This document shows, piece after piece, positions 27,655-36,765 of a stretch of DNA of 64,000 nucleotides (positions are counted from its first letter, which is position 1; each line of letters begins with the position of its first letter). Under the pieces are notes generated by a model, which saw only the letters and a list, made by a program, of their open reading frames with translations, had not been told where the DNA came from and searched no databases. The position numbers and the translations under genes are program-made. The stretch is from Paraburkholderia sprentiae WSM5005 (GTDB taxonomy: Bacteria; Pseudomonadota; Gammaproteobacteria; Burkholderiales; Burkholderiaceae): contig NZ_CP017561.2 of assembly GCF_001865575.2 (NCBI RefSeq), positions 434,001 to 498,000 on the forward strand, written 5' to 3'.

Positions 27655-29109
27655 ATGTCCGAACGTAAGCTCACCCATGCCGCCGGCGCGCCCGTCGCCG
27701 ACAACCAGGACTCGATGACCGCGGGCCCGCGCGGCCCGGTCGTGCTGCAGGACGTCTGGTTGCTCGAAAAGCTCGCGCATTTCGATCGCGAAGTGATTCC
27801 TGAGCGTCGCGTGCACGCGAAGGGTTCAGGTGCGTTCGGCACGCTGACGGTGACGCACGATATCTCGCGCTACACGAAGGCGAAGGTATTCGCCCAGGTC
27901 GGCAAGGAAACGCCGCTGTTCATGCGCTTTTCGACGGTGGCCGGCGAGCGTGGCGCGGCCGACGCCGAGCGCGACGTGCGCGGCTTCTCGATCAAGTTCT
28001 ACACCGACGAAGGCAACTGGGACGTGGTCGGCAACAACACGCCGGTGTTCTTCATCCGCGATCCGCTGAAGTTTCCGGACTTCATCCATACGCAAAAGCG
28101 TGATCCGTACACGAATCTGCGCAGCAATGTCGCCGCTTGGGATTTCTGGTCGCGTCATCCGGAGTCGCTGCATCAGGTGACGATTTTGATGAGCGATCGC
28201 GGCATTCCGAAGAACTACCGGCAGATGCATGGCTTCGGTTCGCACACATACTCGTTCATCAACGCGGACAACGAGCGTTTCTGGGTCAAGTTCCACTTCA
28301 AGTCGCAGCAGGGCATCGAGAATTTCACCGACGCGGAAGCCGCCCAGGTGGTCGCCAATGACCGCGAAAGCGCGCAGCGCGATCTGGTGAATAGCATCGA
28401 CGCGGGCAACTTCCCGAAGTGGCGCTTCGCGATCCAGGTGATGCCCGAAGCGGAAGCGGCGAACTATCGTTTCAACCCGTTCGACATCACGAAGGTATGG
28501 TCGCAGAAGGACTATCCGTTGATCGACGTCGGCACGATCGAGCTGAACCGCAACGCGGCGAACTATTTCGCGGACGTGGAACAGGCGGCGTTCACGCCGG
28601 CAAATGTGGTGCCGGGCATCGGCTTTTCACCGGACCGTCTGTTGCAGGGACGTCTGTTCTCGTACGGCGATACGCAGCGTTACCGGCTGGGCATCAATCA
28701 TCATCAGATTCCGGTGAATGCGCCGCGCGCTCCGGGCGCGCATGCGTTTCATCGCGACGGCGCGATGCGCACCGACGGCAATCTCGGCGGCAACGTGAAT
28801 TACGAGCCGAGTCGCTTCGGCGACTTCGCGCAGGACGGGAACGCGTCGGAGCCGCCGCTCGCGGCGGGCGCGATTGCGCGTTACCCGCATCGCGAGGACG
28901 ACGACTACTACACGCAGCCGCGCATGCTGTTCGCGCTGTTGGACGACGCGCAGCGCGAGCGTCTGTTCGGCAACATCGCGCGACATATCGACGGCGTGCC
29001 GCAGGAGATCGTCGCGCGTCAGATCGAGCATTTCCGCCACGCCGATCCGGCTTACGCGCAAGGGGTGATCGCGGCGCTCGCCGCGTTGCAGGAAGGCAGG
29101 AATCGTTAG
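27655..29109 (+). CDS. katA: Monofunctional heme catalase (small-subunit type)
   Basis: The 484-residue protein breaks down hydrogen peroxide to water and oxygen. The catalytic His is H54 in [14 protein letters not shown]. The proximal heme ligand is Y337 in [12 protein letters not shown], and the family signature FDREVIPER is present. Its length fits the small-subunit, NADPH-binding (clade 3) catalases. The ATG at 27655 has AGGAG five bases upstream; an in-frame GTG two codons earlier overlaps that sequence and is rejected. Position after oxyR suggests peroxide induction. Confidence 0.96.
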   Translation: MSERKLTHAAGAPVADNQDSMTAGPRGPVVLQDVWLLEKLAHFDREVIPERRVHAKGSGAFGTLTVTHDISRYTKAKVFAQVGKETPLFMRFSTVAGERGAADAERDVRGFSIKFYTDEGNWDVVGNNTPVFFIRDPLKFPDFIHTQKRDPYTNLRSNVAAWDFWSRHPESLHQVTILMSDRGIPKNYRQMHGFGSHTYSFINADNERFWVKFHFKSQQGIENFTDAEAAQVVANDRESAQRDLVNSIDAGNFPKWRFAIQVMPEAEAANYRFNPFDITKVWSQKDYPLIDVGTIELNRNAANYFADVEQAAFTPANVVPGIGFSPDRLLQGRLFSYGDTQRYRLGINHHQIPVNAPRAPGAHAFHRDGAMRTDGNLGGNVNYEPSRFGDFAQDGNASEPPLAAGAIARYPHREDDDYYTQPRMLFALLDDAQRERLFGNIARHIDGVPQEIVARQIEHFRHADPAYAQGVIAALAALQEGRNR

Positions 29110-29138
29110 GCGTCACGATACGCACCGGGAGAACGATC

Positions 29139-29300
29139 ATGATTCAGATGGTGATGGCAAGCATCGGCGGTTCGGCCGCGACGCGAAGCATGCAGGCGCA
29201 ACCGCAGAGGTTCATGCTGCGCAAGGTGGTGGGCTTGGCGATCGTCGCGAGCGGCTTCGCGGTGATGGCCGCGCAGGCCTTGCACGTGCTGGGCGGCTGA
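29139..29300 (+). CDS. Small membrane protein (53 residues) after katA
   Basis: ATG 29139 follows GGGAGA at the right spacing, 29 bases after the catalase stop. The peptide has a polar Met/Gln/Ser-rich N-terminus, then a single hydrophobic segment ([22 protein letters not shown]) that would span a membrane once. I do not recognise a family. Its position as the likely last gene of the katA transcript, before the separate dps gene, suggests a small stress-related membrane protein, but this is inference from context. Confidence 0.55.
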   Translation: MIQMVMASIGGSAATRSMQAQPQRFMLRKVVGLAIVASGFAVMAAQALHVLGG

Positions 29301-29454
29301 GCGCTGCGCCGCCAGAATGGCGGCGCAGCAAAGCTTTCGGGCACGTCTTGCGCGAACCGCGCGACATTTCACGCTACACTGTCGAACGTTTTATTTGCGA
29401 TTTCGCAGACCCTCATCTGTCGACCGGTTCGTATCACTCTTCGAAGGAGTCATC

Positions 29455-29952
29455 ATGGCCAAGAAAGAAGCCGCCGCAGCGGTACAGCACGTCAACATCG
29501 GCATCAGCGACAAGGATCGCAAGAAGATCGCAGAAGGGCTGTCGCGTCTGCTCGCCGACACTTACACGCTGTATCTGAAGACCCACAACTTTCACTGGAA
29601 TGTCACGGGTCCGATGTTCAACACGCTGCATCTGATGTTCGAAACGCAGTACAACGAACTGGCGCTCGCGGTCGACTCGATCGCCGAACGCATCCGCGCA
29701 TTGGGCGTGCATGCGCCGGGCAGCTATAAGGATTTCGCGAAGCTGTCGTCGATTCCCGAAGCGGATGGCGTGCCGCCCGCGGAAGACATGATCCGCCAGT
29801 TGGTCGAAGGGCAGGAAGCCGTGGTGCGCACCGCGCGCGCAATCTTCCCGTCGACCGAAGCCGCCAACGACGAGCCGACCGCCGACCTGCTCACGCAACG
29901 CATGCAGACGCACGAAAAGACCGCGTGGATGCTGCGCTCGCTGCTCGCTTGA
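29455..29952 (+). CDS. dps: Dps family DNA-protecting ferritin-like protein
   Basis: The 165-residue protein contains the Dps ferroxidase signature: [22 protein letters not shown] (intersubunit His and following residues) and [12 protein letters not shown]. Dps dodecamers oxidise ferrous iron with peroxide and coat DNA in starved or stressed cells. The N-terminal [10 protein letters not shown] provides the short basic tail. The ATG at 29455 has AAGGAG upstream. With oxyR and katA it makes a compact oxidative-stress island, and it is followed by its own terminator. Confidence 0.95.
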   Translation: MAKKEAAAAVQHVNIGISDKDRKKIAEGLSRLLADTYTLYLKTHNFHWNVTGPMFNTLHLMFETQYNELALAVDSIAERIRALGVHAPGSYKDFAKLSSIPEADGVPPAEDMIRQLVEGQEAVVRTARAIFPSTEAANDEPTADLLTQRMQTHEKTAWMLRSLLA

Positions 29953-30026
29953 TTGGCCGCGGCTGAGCGGTCGAGTCACGTCGGATGCCGGCGCGGGCAA
30001 GGCCCAGGCCGTGTCTAGAAACGCAC

Positions 30027-30057
30027 AAGCCTCCCCGCACGGGAGGCTTTGTTTTTT
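30027..30057 (+). terminator. Rho-independent terminator after dps
   Basis: A 9-bp stem AAGCCTCCC / GGGAGGCTT (30027-30035 and 30041-30049) with a five-base loop is followed by TGTTTTTT to 30057. It lies 75 bp after the dps stop. Confidence 0.92.
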
Positions 30058-30127
30058 GCGCTGACGCCGCGCGATGCGCTTCCCGTAAAATGGGCACACC
30101 GTGTTCGCACTTCACCGAATTCGTCCC

Positions 30128-30991
30128 ATGTTCGCCCGACTTCCCCTGTATCTGCGCCTCGTGCGCATGGACAAGCCGATCGGCAGCCTGCTGCTGCTGT
30201 GGCCGACGCTCAATGCACTGTGGATCGCATCCGGCGGTCATCCGTCGTGGCAATTGCTGGTGATCTTCACGCTCGGCACCGTGCTGATGCGCTCGGCTGG
30301 CTGTGCGATCAACGACTATGCGGACCGCGATTTCGACCGCCACGTGAAGCGCACCGAAAACCGGCCGCTCACGTCCGGCAAGATCAATGCCTGGGAAGCG
30401 GTTCTGCTGGCCACGGTCCTGTCGCTGATCGCGTTTCTGCTAATCCAGTCGCTCAATGCGTTGACCAGGGAGTTGTCGGTGCTGGCGCTATTCGTCGCCG
30501 GCACGTATCCGTTCATGAAGCGCTTCTTTGCGATTCCGCAGGCGTATCTGGGCATCGCGTTCGGCTTTGGCATTCCGATGGCGTTCGCCGCGGTACTGGA
30601 TCACGTGCCGCTGCTCGGGTGGGTGATGCTCGTCGCGAACGTCTTCTGGGCTGTTGCGTACGATACCGAGTATGCGATGGTCGATCGCGACGACGACATC
30701 AAGATCGGTATCCGCACATCGGCGCTGACGTTCGGCCGCTTCGACGTGACCGCGGTCATGCTGTGCTATGCGGTGACGCTCGGGATCTACGTCGGTATCG
30801 GCCTGGTGCTCCGGTTCGGTCTGCTGTACTGGCTGGGCTGGGCGGTCGCTGTGGGTTGCGCGATCTATCACTACACGCTGATCCGCCATCGCGAGCGGAT
30901 GCCGTGCTTTGCCGCGTTCCGTCACAACAACTGGCTCGGCGGCGCGTTGTTCGCGGGAATCGCCGCGCATTACGCGGCGGCTTCGCTTTAA
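30128..30991 (+). CDS. ubiA: 4-hydroxybenzoate octaprenyltransferase
   Basis: UbiA attaches the polyprenyl chain to 4-hydroxybenzoate in ubiquinone synthesis at the inner membrane. The 287-residue protein has about nine helices and both Asp-rich motifs: [23 protein letters not shown] and [21 protein letters not shown]. The ATG at 30128 is chosen over an in-frame start nine codons earlier because the family begins close to [22 protein letters not shown] element at about 30086 is a possible -10. ubiC is not adjacent. Confidence 0.95.
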   Translation: MFARLPLYLRLVRMDKPIGSLLLLWPTLNALWIASGGHPSWQLLVIFTLGTVLMRSAGCAINDYADRDFDRHVKRTENRPLTSGKINAWEAVLLATVLSLIAFLLIQSLNALTRELSVLALFVAGTYPFMKRFFAIPQAYLGIAFGFGIPMAFAAVLDHVPLLGWVMLVANVFWAVAYDTEYAMVDRDDDIKIGIRTSALTFGRFDVTAVMLCYAVTLGIYVGIGLVLRFGLLYWLGWAVAVGCAIYHYTLIRHRERMPCFAAFRHNNWLGGALFAGIAAHYAAASL

Positions 30992-31051
30992 TTCGCGTCA
31001 GCGCTTTTCCGGCCTCAGACCGCCGCTGTTTCTTTCCGACGCCGGCTCGCG

Positions 31052-31867
31052 TTACTGCTTGCCGAGTTCGTCGCCCATCTCGCGCGCCCGCGCGTCGGCG
31101 GCCAATGCGCCGCGCACGATGGCATCCTTGATGCCGCTCGCGTCGAACGACGCGAGCGCCGCCGCCGTCGTGCCGCCCTTCGATGTCACGCGCTCGCGCA
31201 GCACACTCGGCGGCTCGTTCGAATTGGCCGCGAGTTGCGCGGCGCCCGTGAAGGTCGCGACCGCGAGCGCGCGGCCCTGCGCTTCGTCCATGCCGAGCTG
31301 GCGCGCGGCTTCCTGCAGCGCTTCGATGAAATAGAACACGTAGGCCGGCCCGCTGCCCGAGATCGCGGTCACCGCGTCGATCTTCGCTTCGTCGTCGAAC
31401 CAGACGGTTTCGCCGACCGCGCCGAGTACCTGCGACGCGAGCGCGCGGCCCGCTTCGTCGACGCTGCTGCTTGCGACGAGGCCGGTCACGCCCATGCCGA
31501 TCAGCGCCGGCGTATTCGGCATCACGCGCACGATGCGGCTATGGCCGTCGAGCCAGCGCGACATGTCGCCGATGCGAATGCCTGCGACGATGCTGACGAT
31601 GAGTTGCGACGCGCGCAGATGCGGCGCCGCCGTCGCGGCGACGTTCTTCAGGATCTGCGGCTTCACCGCGAGCACGACCGCGTCGTAATCGGCGAGCGCA
31701 CCGTCGGTGGCCGCGCCGGTGCGGACGCCAAATTGCTGCTCGTTGCGCTTGCGCGCGTCTTCGTTCGGATCGATCGCGTACAGGTCCGCGGGCGCCACAC
31801 CGCGCTTGATGAGGCCGCCGATCAACGCCGCGGCCATGTTGCCGCCGCCGATAAACGCAATTTTCAT
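31052..31867 (-). CDS. proC: Pyrroline-5-carboxylate reductase
   Basis: ProC reduces pyrroline-5-carboxylate to proline with NAD(P)H. The 271-residue protein begins MKIAFIGGGNMAAALIGGL, the Rossmann motif, and has the C-terminal dimerisation and active-site block DAVTAISGSGPAYVFYFIEAL with ERVTSKGGTTAAAL. It lies 84 bp downstream of the yggS-type gene on the same strand; yggS-proC adjacency is common in bacteria. It may be the last gene of the glycolate cluster transcript. Confidence 0.97.
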   Translation of the reverse strand: MKIAFIGGGNMAAALIGGLIKRGVAPADLYAIDPNEDARKRNEQQFGVRTGAATDGALADYDAVVLAVKPQILKNVAATAAPHLRASQLIVSIVAGIRIGDMSRWLDGHSRIVRVMPNTPALIGMGVTGLVASSSVDEAGRALASQVLGAVGETVWFDDEAKIDAVTAISGSGPAYVFYFIEALQEAARQLGMDEAQGRALAVATFTGAAQLAANSNEPPSVLRERVTSKGGTTAAALASFDASGIKDAIVRGALAADARAREMGDELGKQ

Positions 31868-31951
31868 GATGGTCCGGATAGGTTCAGGTGAGATGCGGAA
31901 ATGCGCTCAGGGCTTTGCGCATCGAGGCGCGCGCGACGCTGTTGGAAAAGC

Positions 31952-32674
31952 TCAGCGCGAGTAATCGCGCGCGCCGAAGATCGCCGTGCCGGCGCGCACA
32001 ATCGTCGCGCCTTCGAGCACGGCTGCTTCGAGATCGGCCGACATGCCCATCGACAGCGTATCGAGCGCCAGCCCGTCGTTACACAAGCGCTCGAACAGCT
32101 CGCGCAATTGGCGATGCGGCGCGCGTTGCGCGTCGAGCTCGGCGGCCGGTTCGGGAATCGACATCAGTCCGCGCAGCTTCAGCTTTGGCAGCGCGGCGAT
32201 CTGTTGCGCGATAGCGGCGGCTTCGTCGCGCGCGACGCCGCTCTTTGACGCCTCACCGCTGACGTTGACCTGCAGGCACACGTTGAGCGGCGGCAGGCTG
32301 TCGGGGCGCTGTTCCGACAGTCGCTGCGCGATCTTCAACCGATCGACCGAATGTACCCAGTCGAAATGCTCGGCGACGGCCCGCGTCTTGTTCGATTGCA
32401 GCGGCCCGATGAAATGCCATTCGAGCGACGCACGCAGATCGGCGAGCGTCTGGATCTTGTCCAGCGCTTCCTGCACGTAGTTCTCGCCGAATGCGCGCTG
32501 ACCGGCCGCATGAGCGGCGCGCACGGCATCGGCGGGAAACGTCTTGGAGACCGCAAGCAGCTTCACGGACTGCGCGTCGCGGCCGGCCGCTTGCGCGGCC
32601 TCGGCGATGCGCTGGTGAACGTCGGCGAGATGGCGAGCCAGGCGCTCGGCGAGATGGTGACGCAGATCGGACAT
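31952..32674 (-). CDS. yggS: PLP homeostasis protein (YggS/PROSC family)
   Basis: The 240-residue single-domain TIM-barrel protein binds pyridoxal phosphate without known catalytic turnover and keeps vitamin B6 and amino-acid pools balanced. The PLP lysine is in LLAVSKTFPADAVR. Other family blocks are FGENYVQEALDKI, WHFIGPLQSNKT and GLMSIPE. It sits between glcF (36 bp) and proC (84 bp) in the same orientation. The ATG at 32674 starts the conserved N-terminus. Confidence 0.94.
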   Translation of the reverse strand: MSDLRHHLAERLARHLADVHQRIAEAAQAAGRDAQSVKLLAVSKTFPADAVRAAHAAGQRAFGENYVQEALDKIQTLADLRASLEWHFIGPLQSNKTRAVAEHFDWVHSVDRLKIAQRLSEQRPDSLPPLNVCLQVNVSGEASKSGVARDEAAAIAQQIAALPKLKLRGLMSIPEPAAELDAQRAPHRQLRELFERLCNDGLALDTLSMGMSADLEAAVLEGATIVRAGTAIFGARDYSR

Positions 32675-32710
32675 GGAACGAACCGGTGTTCAGCGAAGAC
32701 GATGCACCGA

Positions 32711-33937
32711 TTATACGGACAGCATGTGCTCGACCAATTCGATCCAGTGCGCGACCGGCGTCGACGTGCCGCTTTGCAGATGCGCGATGCAACCGACGTT
32801 CGCCGACACGATCACCTGCGGCTCCTGCGCCTGCAAACGCTCGAGCTTCTGGTCGCGCAGCGCGTACGACAGGCGCGGCTGCAACAGCGAGTAAGTGCCG
32901 GCCGAGCCGCAGCACAGATGGCTGTCCGCGGGCAGGCGTACTTCGAGGCCGAGCGCGCCGAGCAGTTGCTCCACCTTGCCGCGGATCTGCTGGCCATGCT
33001 GCAGCGTGCAGGGCGGATGAAATGCGACCGTGTGCACGGCGCGGCGGCGCGTGATCGCGACGAGCTGCGCTTCGAACTCAGGCAGGATCTCAGCGACGTC
33101 GCGCGTCAGTTCGACGATGCGGCGCGCTTTCTCCGCATAGTCAGGGTCGTGGCGCAGCAGGTGCGCGTATTCCTTGACCGTGGCGCCGCAGCCCGACGCG
33201 TTCATCACGATCGCTTCGACACCCTGCTCGACGTAGGGCCACCATGCGTCGATGTTCGCACGCAGGTCGTCGAGCGCTTCGTCGTGGTAGCCGAGGTGCA
33301 GGCGGATCGCGCCGCAGCAGCCGGCTTCGGGTGCGACCAGCGTTTCGATGCCGAGCGCATCGAATACGCGCGCAGTCGCGATGTTGACGTTCGGCATCAT
33401 CGACGGCTGCACGCAGCCCGCGAGCATCAGCACCTTGCGTTCGTGTTTCGCGCTCGGCCATTGGAGCGGGCGTTGACGCGCGGGCACCTTGTCGCGCAGC
33501 TTCTTCGGCAGCAGGCCGCGCACCTGCTGGCCCAGGCGCATCGCGGGCGTGAAGATCGCGCTGTTCGGCAGCACGCTCGCGAGCAGGCGCCGCATCAGCC
33601 GCTGATTGAGCGGACGCGTGACTTTCGCTTCGGTGAGCTTGCGGCCGATTTCGACGAGCCGCCCGTATTGCACGCCGGACGGGCAGGTCGACTCACAATT
33701 GCGACAGGTGAGGCAGCGGTCGAGGTGAACCTGCGTGCTGCGCGTGACCGGCGCGCCTTCGACCATCTGCTTGATCAGATAGATGCGCCCGCGCGGACCG
33801 TCGAGCTCGTCGCCGAGCAGTTGATAGGTCGGGCAGGTCGCCGTGCAGAAACCGCAATGTACGCAATTGCGCAGGATGGCGTCGGCTTCGTCGCCATCGG
33901 GCGTATTGCGAATGAAGTCCGCGAGGTTGGTTTGCAT
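32711..33937 (-). CDS. glcF: Glycolate oxidase iron-sulfur subunit
   Basis: The 408-residue protein carries two CxxCxxCxxxCP ferredoxin motifs, CVHCGFCTATCP and CLTCRNCESTCP, and two C-terminal CCG-type domains (GCVQPSMMPN then EAGCCGAIRLH, and HPPCTLQH then SHLCCGSAGTY). It passes electrons from the flavin subunits to the quinone pool. It starts eight bases after the glcE stop, completing a glcD-glcE-glcF order as in E. coli. Confidence 0.95.
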   Translation of the reverse strand: MQTNLADFIRNTPDGDEADAILRNCVHCGFCTATCPTYQLLGDELDGPRGRIYLIKQMVEGAPVTRSTQVHLDRCLTCRNCESTCPSGVQYGRLVEIGRKLTEAKVTRPLNQRLMRRLLASVLPNSAIFTPAMRLGQQVRGLLPKKLRDKVPARQRPLQWPSAKHERKVLMLAGCVQPSMMPNVNIATARVFDALGIETLVAPEAGCCGAIRLHLGYHDEALDDLRANIDAWWPYVEQGVEAIVMNASGCGATVKEYAHLLRHDPDYAEKARRIVELTRDVAEILPEFEAQLVAITRRRAVHTVAFHPPCTLQHGQQIRGKVEQLLGALGLEVRLPADSHLCCGSAGTYSLLQPRLSYALRDQKLERLQAQEPQVIVSANVGCIAHLQSGTSTPVAHWIELVEHMLSV

Positions 33938-33945
33938 CGCGTCGC

Positions 33946-35034
33946 TCAGAAGTCGGGATAGAGGCGGCCGCGGTTGAATATCCGGGCCGGGTCGAATGCG
34001 TGTTTAAGGCCGCGATGGATTTTCATCAGCGGCGCGGGCAGCGGTGTAAACACGCCGGCGCTGCGGTCGTAGCCGTGCCCGCTGCGGAAGATCGTCGCGT
34101 GGCCGCCGGCCTGCTTCGCGCTGATGCGCACGGTTTGCGCGTCGGTGTCGGTGATCCACCAGCGCTGGCCGCCGCCCCATTCCATCAGTTGCGCGCCGGG
34201 CAGTTGCAGCGGCTCGGTGATCGACGGCAACGCGAGACGCCACAGCGCGGCCTTGGGCGGAATGCCCGCAAAAAACGAATCGGTCTGTTCGCGCAGGCCG
34301 GCCCAGAAGCGTTCGGCTTCGACTGCGTCGACGACTTCGCCGCCAAGCCCGGTGCGCGCGGCCTTGACCGCGGCTTCCGCACCGCCGAGCCGCACCGCGA
34401 GCGTGCCGTTGCGCCAAGCGCTGGCAGTGATCGGCAACGGCCGGCCGCCCCATTCGTTGAGCTTGCGTACCGCGTCGGTGCCGTTCATGTCGAACTTCAG
34501 CGTGGCTTCGGCCTGCGGTCGCGGCAGCACTTTGACCGACAGCTCGAGGATCAGCCCGAGCGTGCCGAGCGACCCCGCGAGCAGCCGCGACACGTCGTAG
34601 CCCGCGACATTTTTCACGACCTGGCCGCCGAAGTGCAGCACCTGGCCTTGGCCGTTCATCACGACGGCGCCGAGCACGAAGTCGCGCGCGGCGCCGACGG
34701 CCGGCCGGCGCGGCCCTGAAATACCAGCGGCGATACAGCCGCCGAAGGTGGCCTGCGGACCGAAGTGCGGCGGCTCGAACGGCAGCATCTGGTCATGCTC
34801 GGCGAGCGCGGCTTCGATTTCGAGCAACGGTGTCCCCGCGCGCGCGGTGATCACGAGTTCGGCCGGATCGTACGCGATGATGCCGCGATAAGCGCGCGTG
34901 TCGAGGATCTCACCTTCCAGCGTCTGGCCATACCAGTCCTTGGTGCCGCCGCCACGGATGCGCAACGCCCGCGCCTCCGCGCTGGCCGAACCCACGCGTT
35001 CGGACCATACCGCGACGATGTCGTCCTCTTCCAT
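33946..35034 (-). CDS. glcE: Glycolate oxidase FAD-binding subunit GlcE
   Basis: The 362-residue protein has a PCMH-type FAD-binding domain seen in LRIRGGGTKDWYG, PQATFGGCIAAGISGPRRP and NVAGYDVSRLLAGSLGTLGLI. It is shorter than GlcD because it lacks most of the substrate cap. It pairs with GlcD and GlcF to oxidise glycolate to glyoxylate. I start it at ATG 35034 (CAGGAC upstream); the frame is open further but the added residues do not match. A 190-bp gap separates it from glcD, with a 10-bp GC-rich inverted repeat at 35159-35186 but no T run. Confidence 0.93.
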   Translation of the reverse strand: MEEDDIVAVWSERVGSASAEARALRIRGGGTKDWYGQTLEGEILDTRAYRGIIAYDPAELVITARAGTPLLEIEAALAEHDQMLPFEPPHFGPQATFGGCIAAGISGPRRPAVGAARDFVLGAVVMNGQGQVLHFGGQVVKNVAGYDVSRLLAGSLGTLGLILELSVKVLPRPQAEATLKFDMNGTDAVRKLNEWGGRPLPITASAWRNGTLAVRLGGAEAAVKAARTGLGGEVVDAVEAERFWAGLREQTDSFFAGIPPKAALWRLALPSITEPLQLPGAQLMEWGGGQRWWITDTDAQTVRISAKQAGGHATIFRSGHGYDRSAGVFTPLPAPLMKIHRGLKHAFDPARIFNRGRLYPDF

Positions 35035-35224
35035 GGTGTCCTGCTCGTTGTGTTTCGTTTGATTGTACCGGGCGATGGCTCGCTGGCAAGCCGGAGCGCA
35101 CCCGCATGCCGAGGCGCCGGGCATCGGGCTGGAGGGGACGGCGCAGAGCGCCGCGCAGCCCGCGCCGACGCGGGGATCGGCGCGGGTTCGGCGAACGGTG
35201 GGCGCGCAATGCGAACGCCAGCCG

Positions 35225-36718
35225 CTAGAAGCGCGGCAGCTCGGGATGAGGCAGCAGCCCGCCGCGCACGTGCATCTTGCCGTACTCCGCACAGCGCGCC
35301 CGTGTCGGGATGCCCTTGTCGGGATTCAGCAGGCCGGGCGCGTCGAAGGCCCGCTTGACCGCGTGGAACGTGTCGCGCTCCTCGGGCGAGAACTGCACGC
35401 ACATCGAATTGATTTTCTCGATGCCGACGCCGTGCTCACCCGTCACCGTGCCGCCCAGCTCGACGCAAGCTTCGAGGATGTCGCTACCGAACAACTCGGC
35501 GCGGTGCCACTCGTCGCGGTCGTTGCCGTTGAACAGGATCAGCGGATGCATGTTGCCGTCGCCTGCGTGGAACACGTTGATGCAGCGCAACCGGTACGTC
35601 TTTTCCATCTCTTCGATGCGCGCGAGCAGCGGCCCGATACTGCGGCGCGGCACGGTGCCGTCCATGCAGTAATAGTCCGGCGAGATGCGGCCGGCGGCCG
35701 GGAACGCGTTCTTGCGCCCGGACCAGAAGCGCAGGCGCTCCGCTTCCGTGCGCGAAATCTGGATACGGGTCGCGCCGTGCTCGCGCAGCACCGCGGTCAT
35801 GCGAACGATCTCGGCCGCGACTTCGTCGGGTGTGCCGTCCGATTCGCACAGCAGGATCGCCGCCGCGTCGAGGTCGTAGCCTGCGTTGACGAATTCCTCG
35901 ACCGCGCGCGTGGCGGGCTTGTCCATCATCTCGAGGCCGGCCGGAATGATGCCCGCCGCGATGATGCCCGCAACGGCATCGCCGCCTTTGACGACGTCAT
36001 CGAAGCTGGCCATGATGACCTGCGCCGTTTGCGGCTTCGGGATCAGCTTGACGGTGACCTCGGTGACGATCGCGAACATCCCTTCGCTGCCGATCAGCAC
36101 CGCGAGCAGATCGAGCCCCGGCGCGTCAGGCGCGAGCGAGCCGAATTCGACGATCTCGCCTTCCATCGTCACCGCTCGCACGCGCAGCACGTTGTGCACG
36201 GTAAGGCCGTACTTCAGGCAATGCACGCCGCCCGAATTCTCGGACACGTTGCCGCCGATCGTGCAGGCGATTTGCGACGATGGGTCGGGTGCATAGTAGA
36301 GGCCGTACGGTGCCGCGGCCTCCGAGATCGCCAGATTGCGCACGCCGGGCTGTACGGTCGCGATGCGTGCGTACGAGTCGACTTCGACGATCTTGCGAAA
36401 GCGTGCGAGCGACACCACCACGCCGTGCCGGATCGGCATCGCGCCGCCGGACAGCCCGGTGCCCGCGCCGCGCGGCACGATGGGCACCTCGAGGCGATGG
36501 CAGATCTGCACGATGCGCTGCACCTGCGATTCGGTTTCCGGCAACACGACCGCGAGCGGCAGACGCCGGTACGCGGCGAGGCCGTCGCAGTCGTACGCGA
36601 CGGTGTCTTCCTCGCGATACAGCAGACAGTGGGTCGGCAACACGGCCATCAGCGCCTGCACGACTTCGCGCTGACGCTGCGCGAGGACTTCGGCCGACAG
36701 TTCAGCGGGTGCGTTCAT
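35225..36718 (-). CDS. glcD: Glycolate oxidase FAD-linked subunit GlcD
   Basis: The 497-residue protein is the catalytic flavoprotein, with an N-terminal FAD-binding domain (IVPRGAGTGLSGGAMPIRHGVVVSL, TIGGNVSENSGGVHCLKYG) and the C-terminal FAD-oxidase domain (NVFHAGDGNMHPLILF, GGTVTGEHGVGIEKI). Its length equals E. coli GlcD (499). The ATG at 36718 opens MNAPAELSAEVLAQRQREVV. It is 47 bp downstream of a second FAD-linked oxidase gene, so two related flavoproteins are in one operon. Confidence 0.95.
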   Translation of the reverse strand: MNAPAELSAEVLAQRQREVVQALMAVLPTHCLLYREEDTVAYDCDGLAAYRRLPLAVVLPETESQVQRIVQICHRLEVPIVPRGAGTGLSGGAMPIRHGVVVSLARFRKIVEVDSYARIATVQPGVRNLAISEAAAPYGLYYAPDPSSQIACTIGGNVSENSGGVHCLKYGLTVHNVLRVRAVTMEGEIVEFGSLAPDAPGLDLLAVLIGSEGMFAIVTEVTVKLIPKPQTAQVIMASFDDVVKGGDAVAGIIAAGIIPAGLEMMDKPATRAVEEFVNAGYDLDAAAILLCESDGTPDEVAAEIVRMTAVLREHGATRIQISRTEAERLRFWSGRKNAFPAAGRISPDYYCMDGTVPRRSIGPLLARIEEMEKTYRLRCINVFHAGDGNMHPLILFNGNDRDEWHRAELFGSDILEACVELGGTVTGEHGVGIEKINSMCVQFSPEERDTFHAVKRAFDAPGLLNPDKGIPTRARCAEYGKMHVRGGLLPHPELPRF

Positions 36719-36765
36719 GTGAGTCGTCTCCTGTGGCTTGCCGCGGCCAGCGTTCGCGACGCCGG

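Noticed and set aside
35159-35186. GC-rich inverted repeat in the glcD-glcE gap as a terminator
   Set aside because: The 10-bp stem is good, but no T run follows on the coding strand, so it is more likely an mRNA structure or chance.
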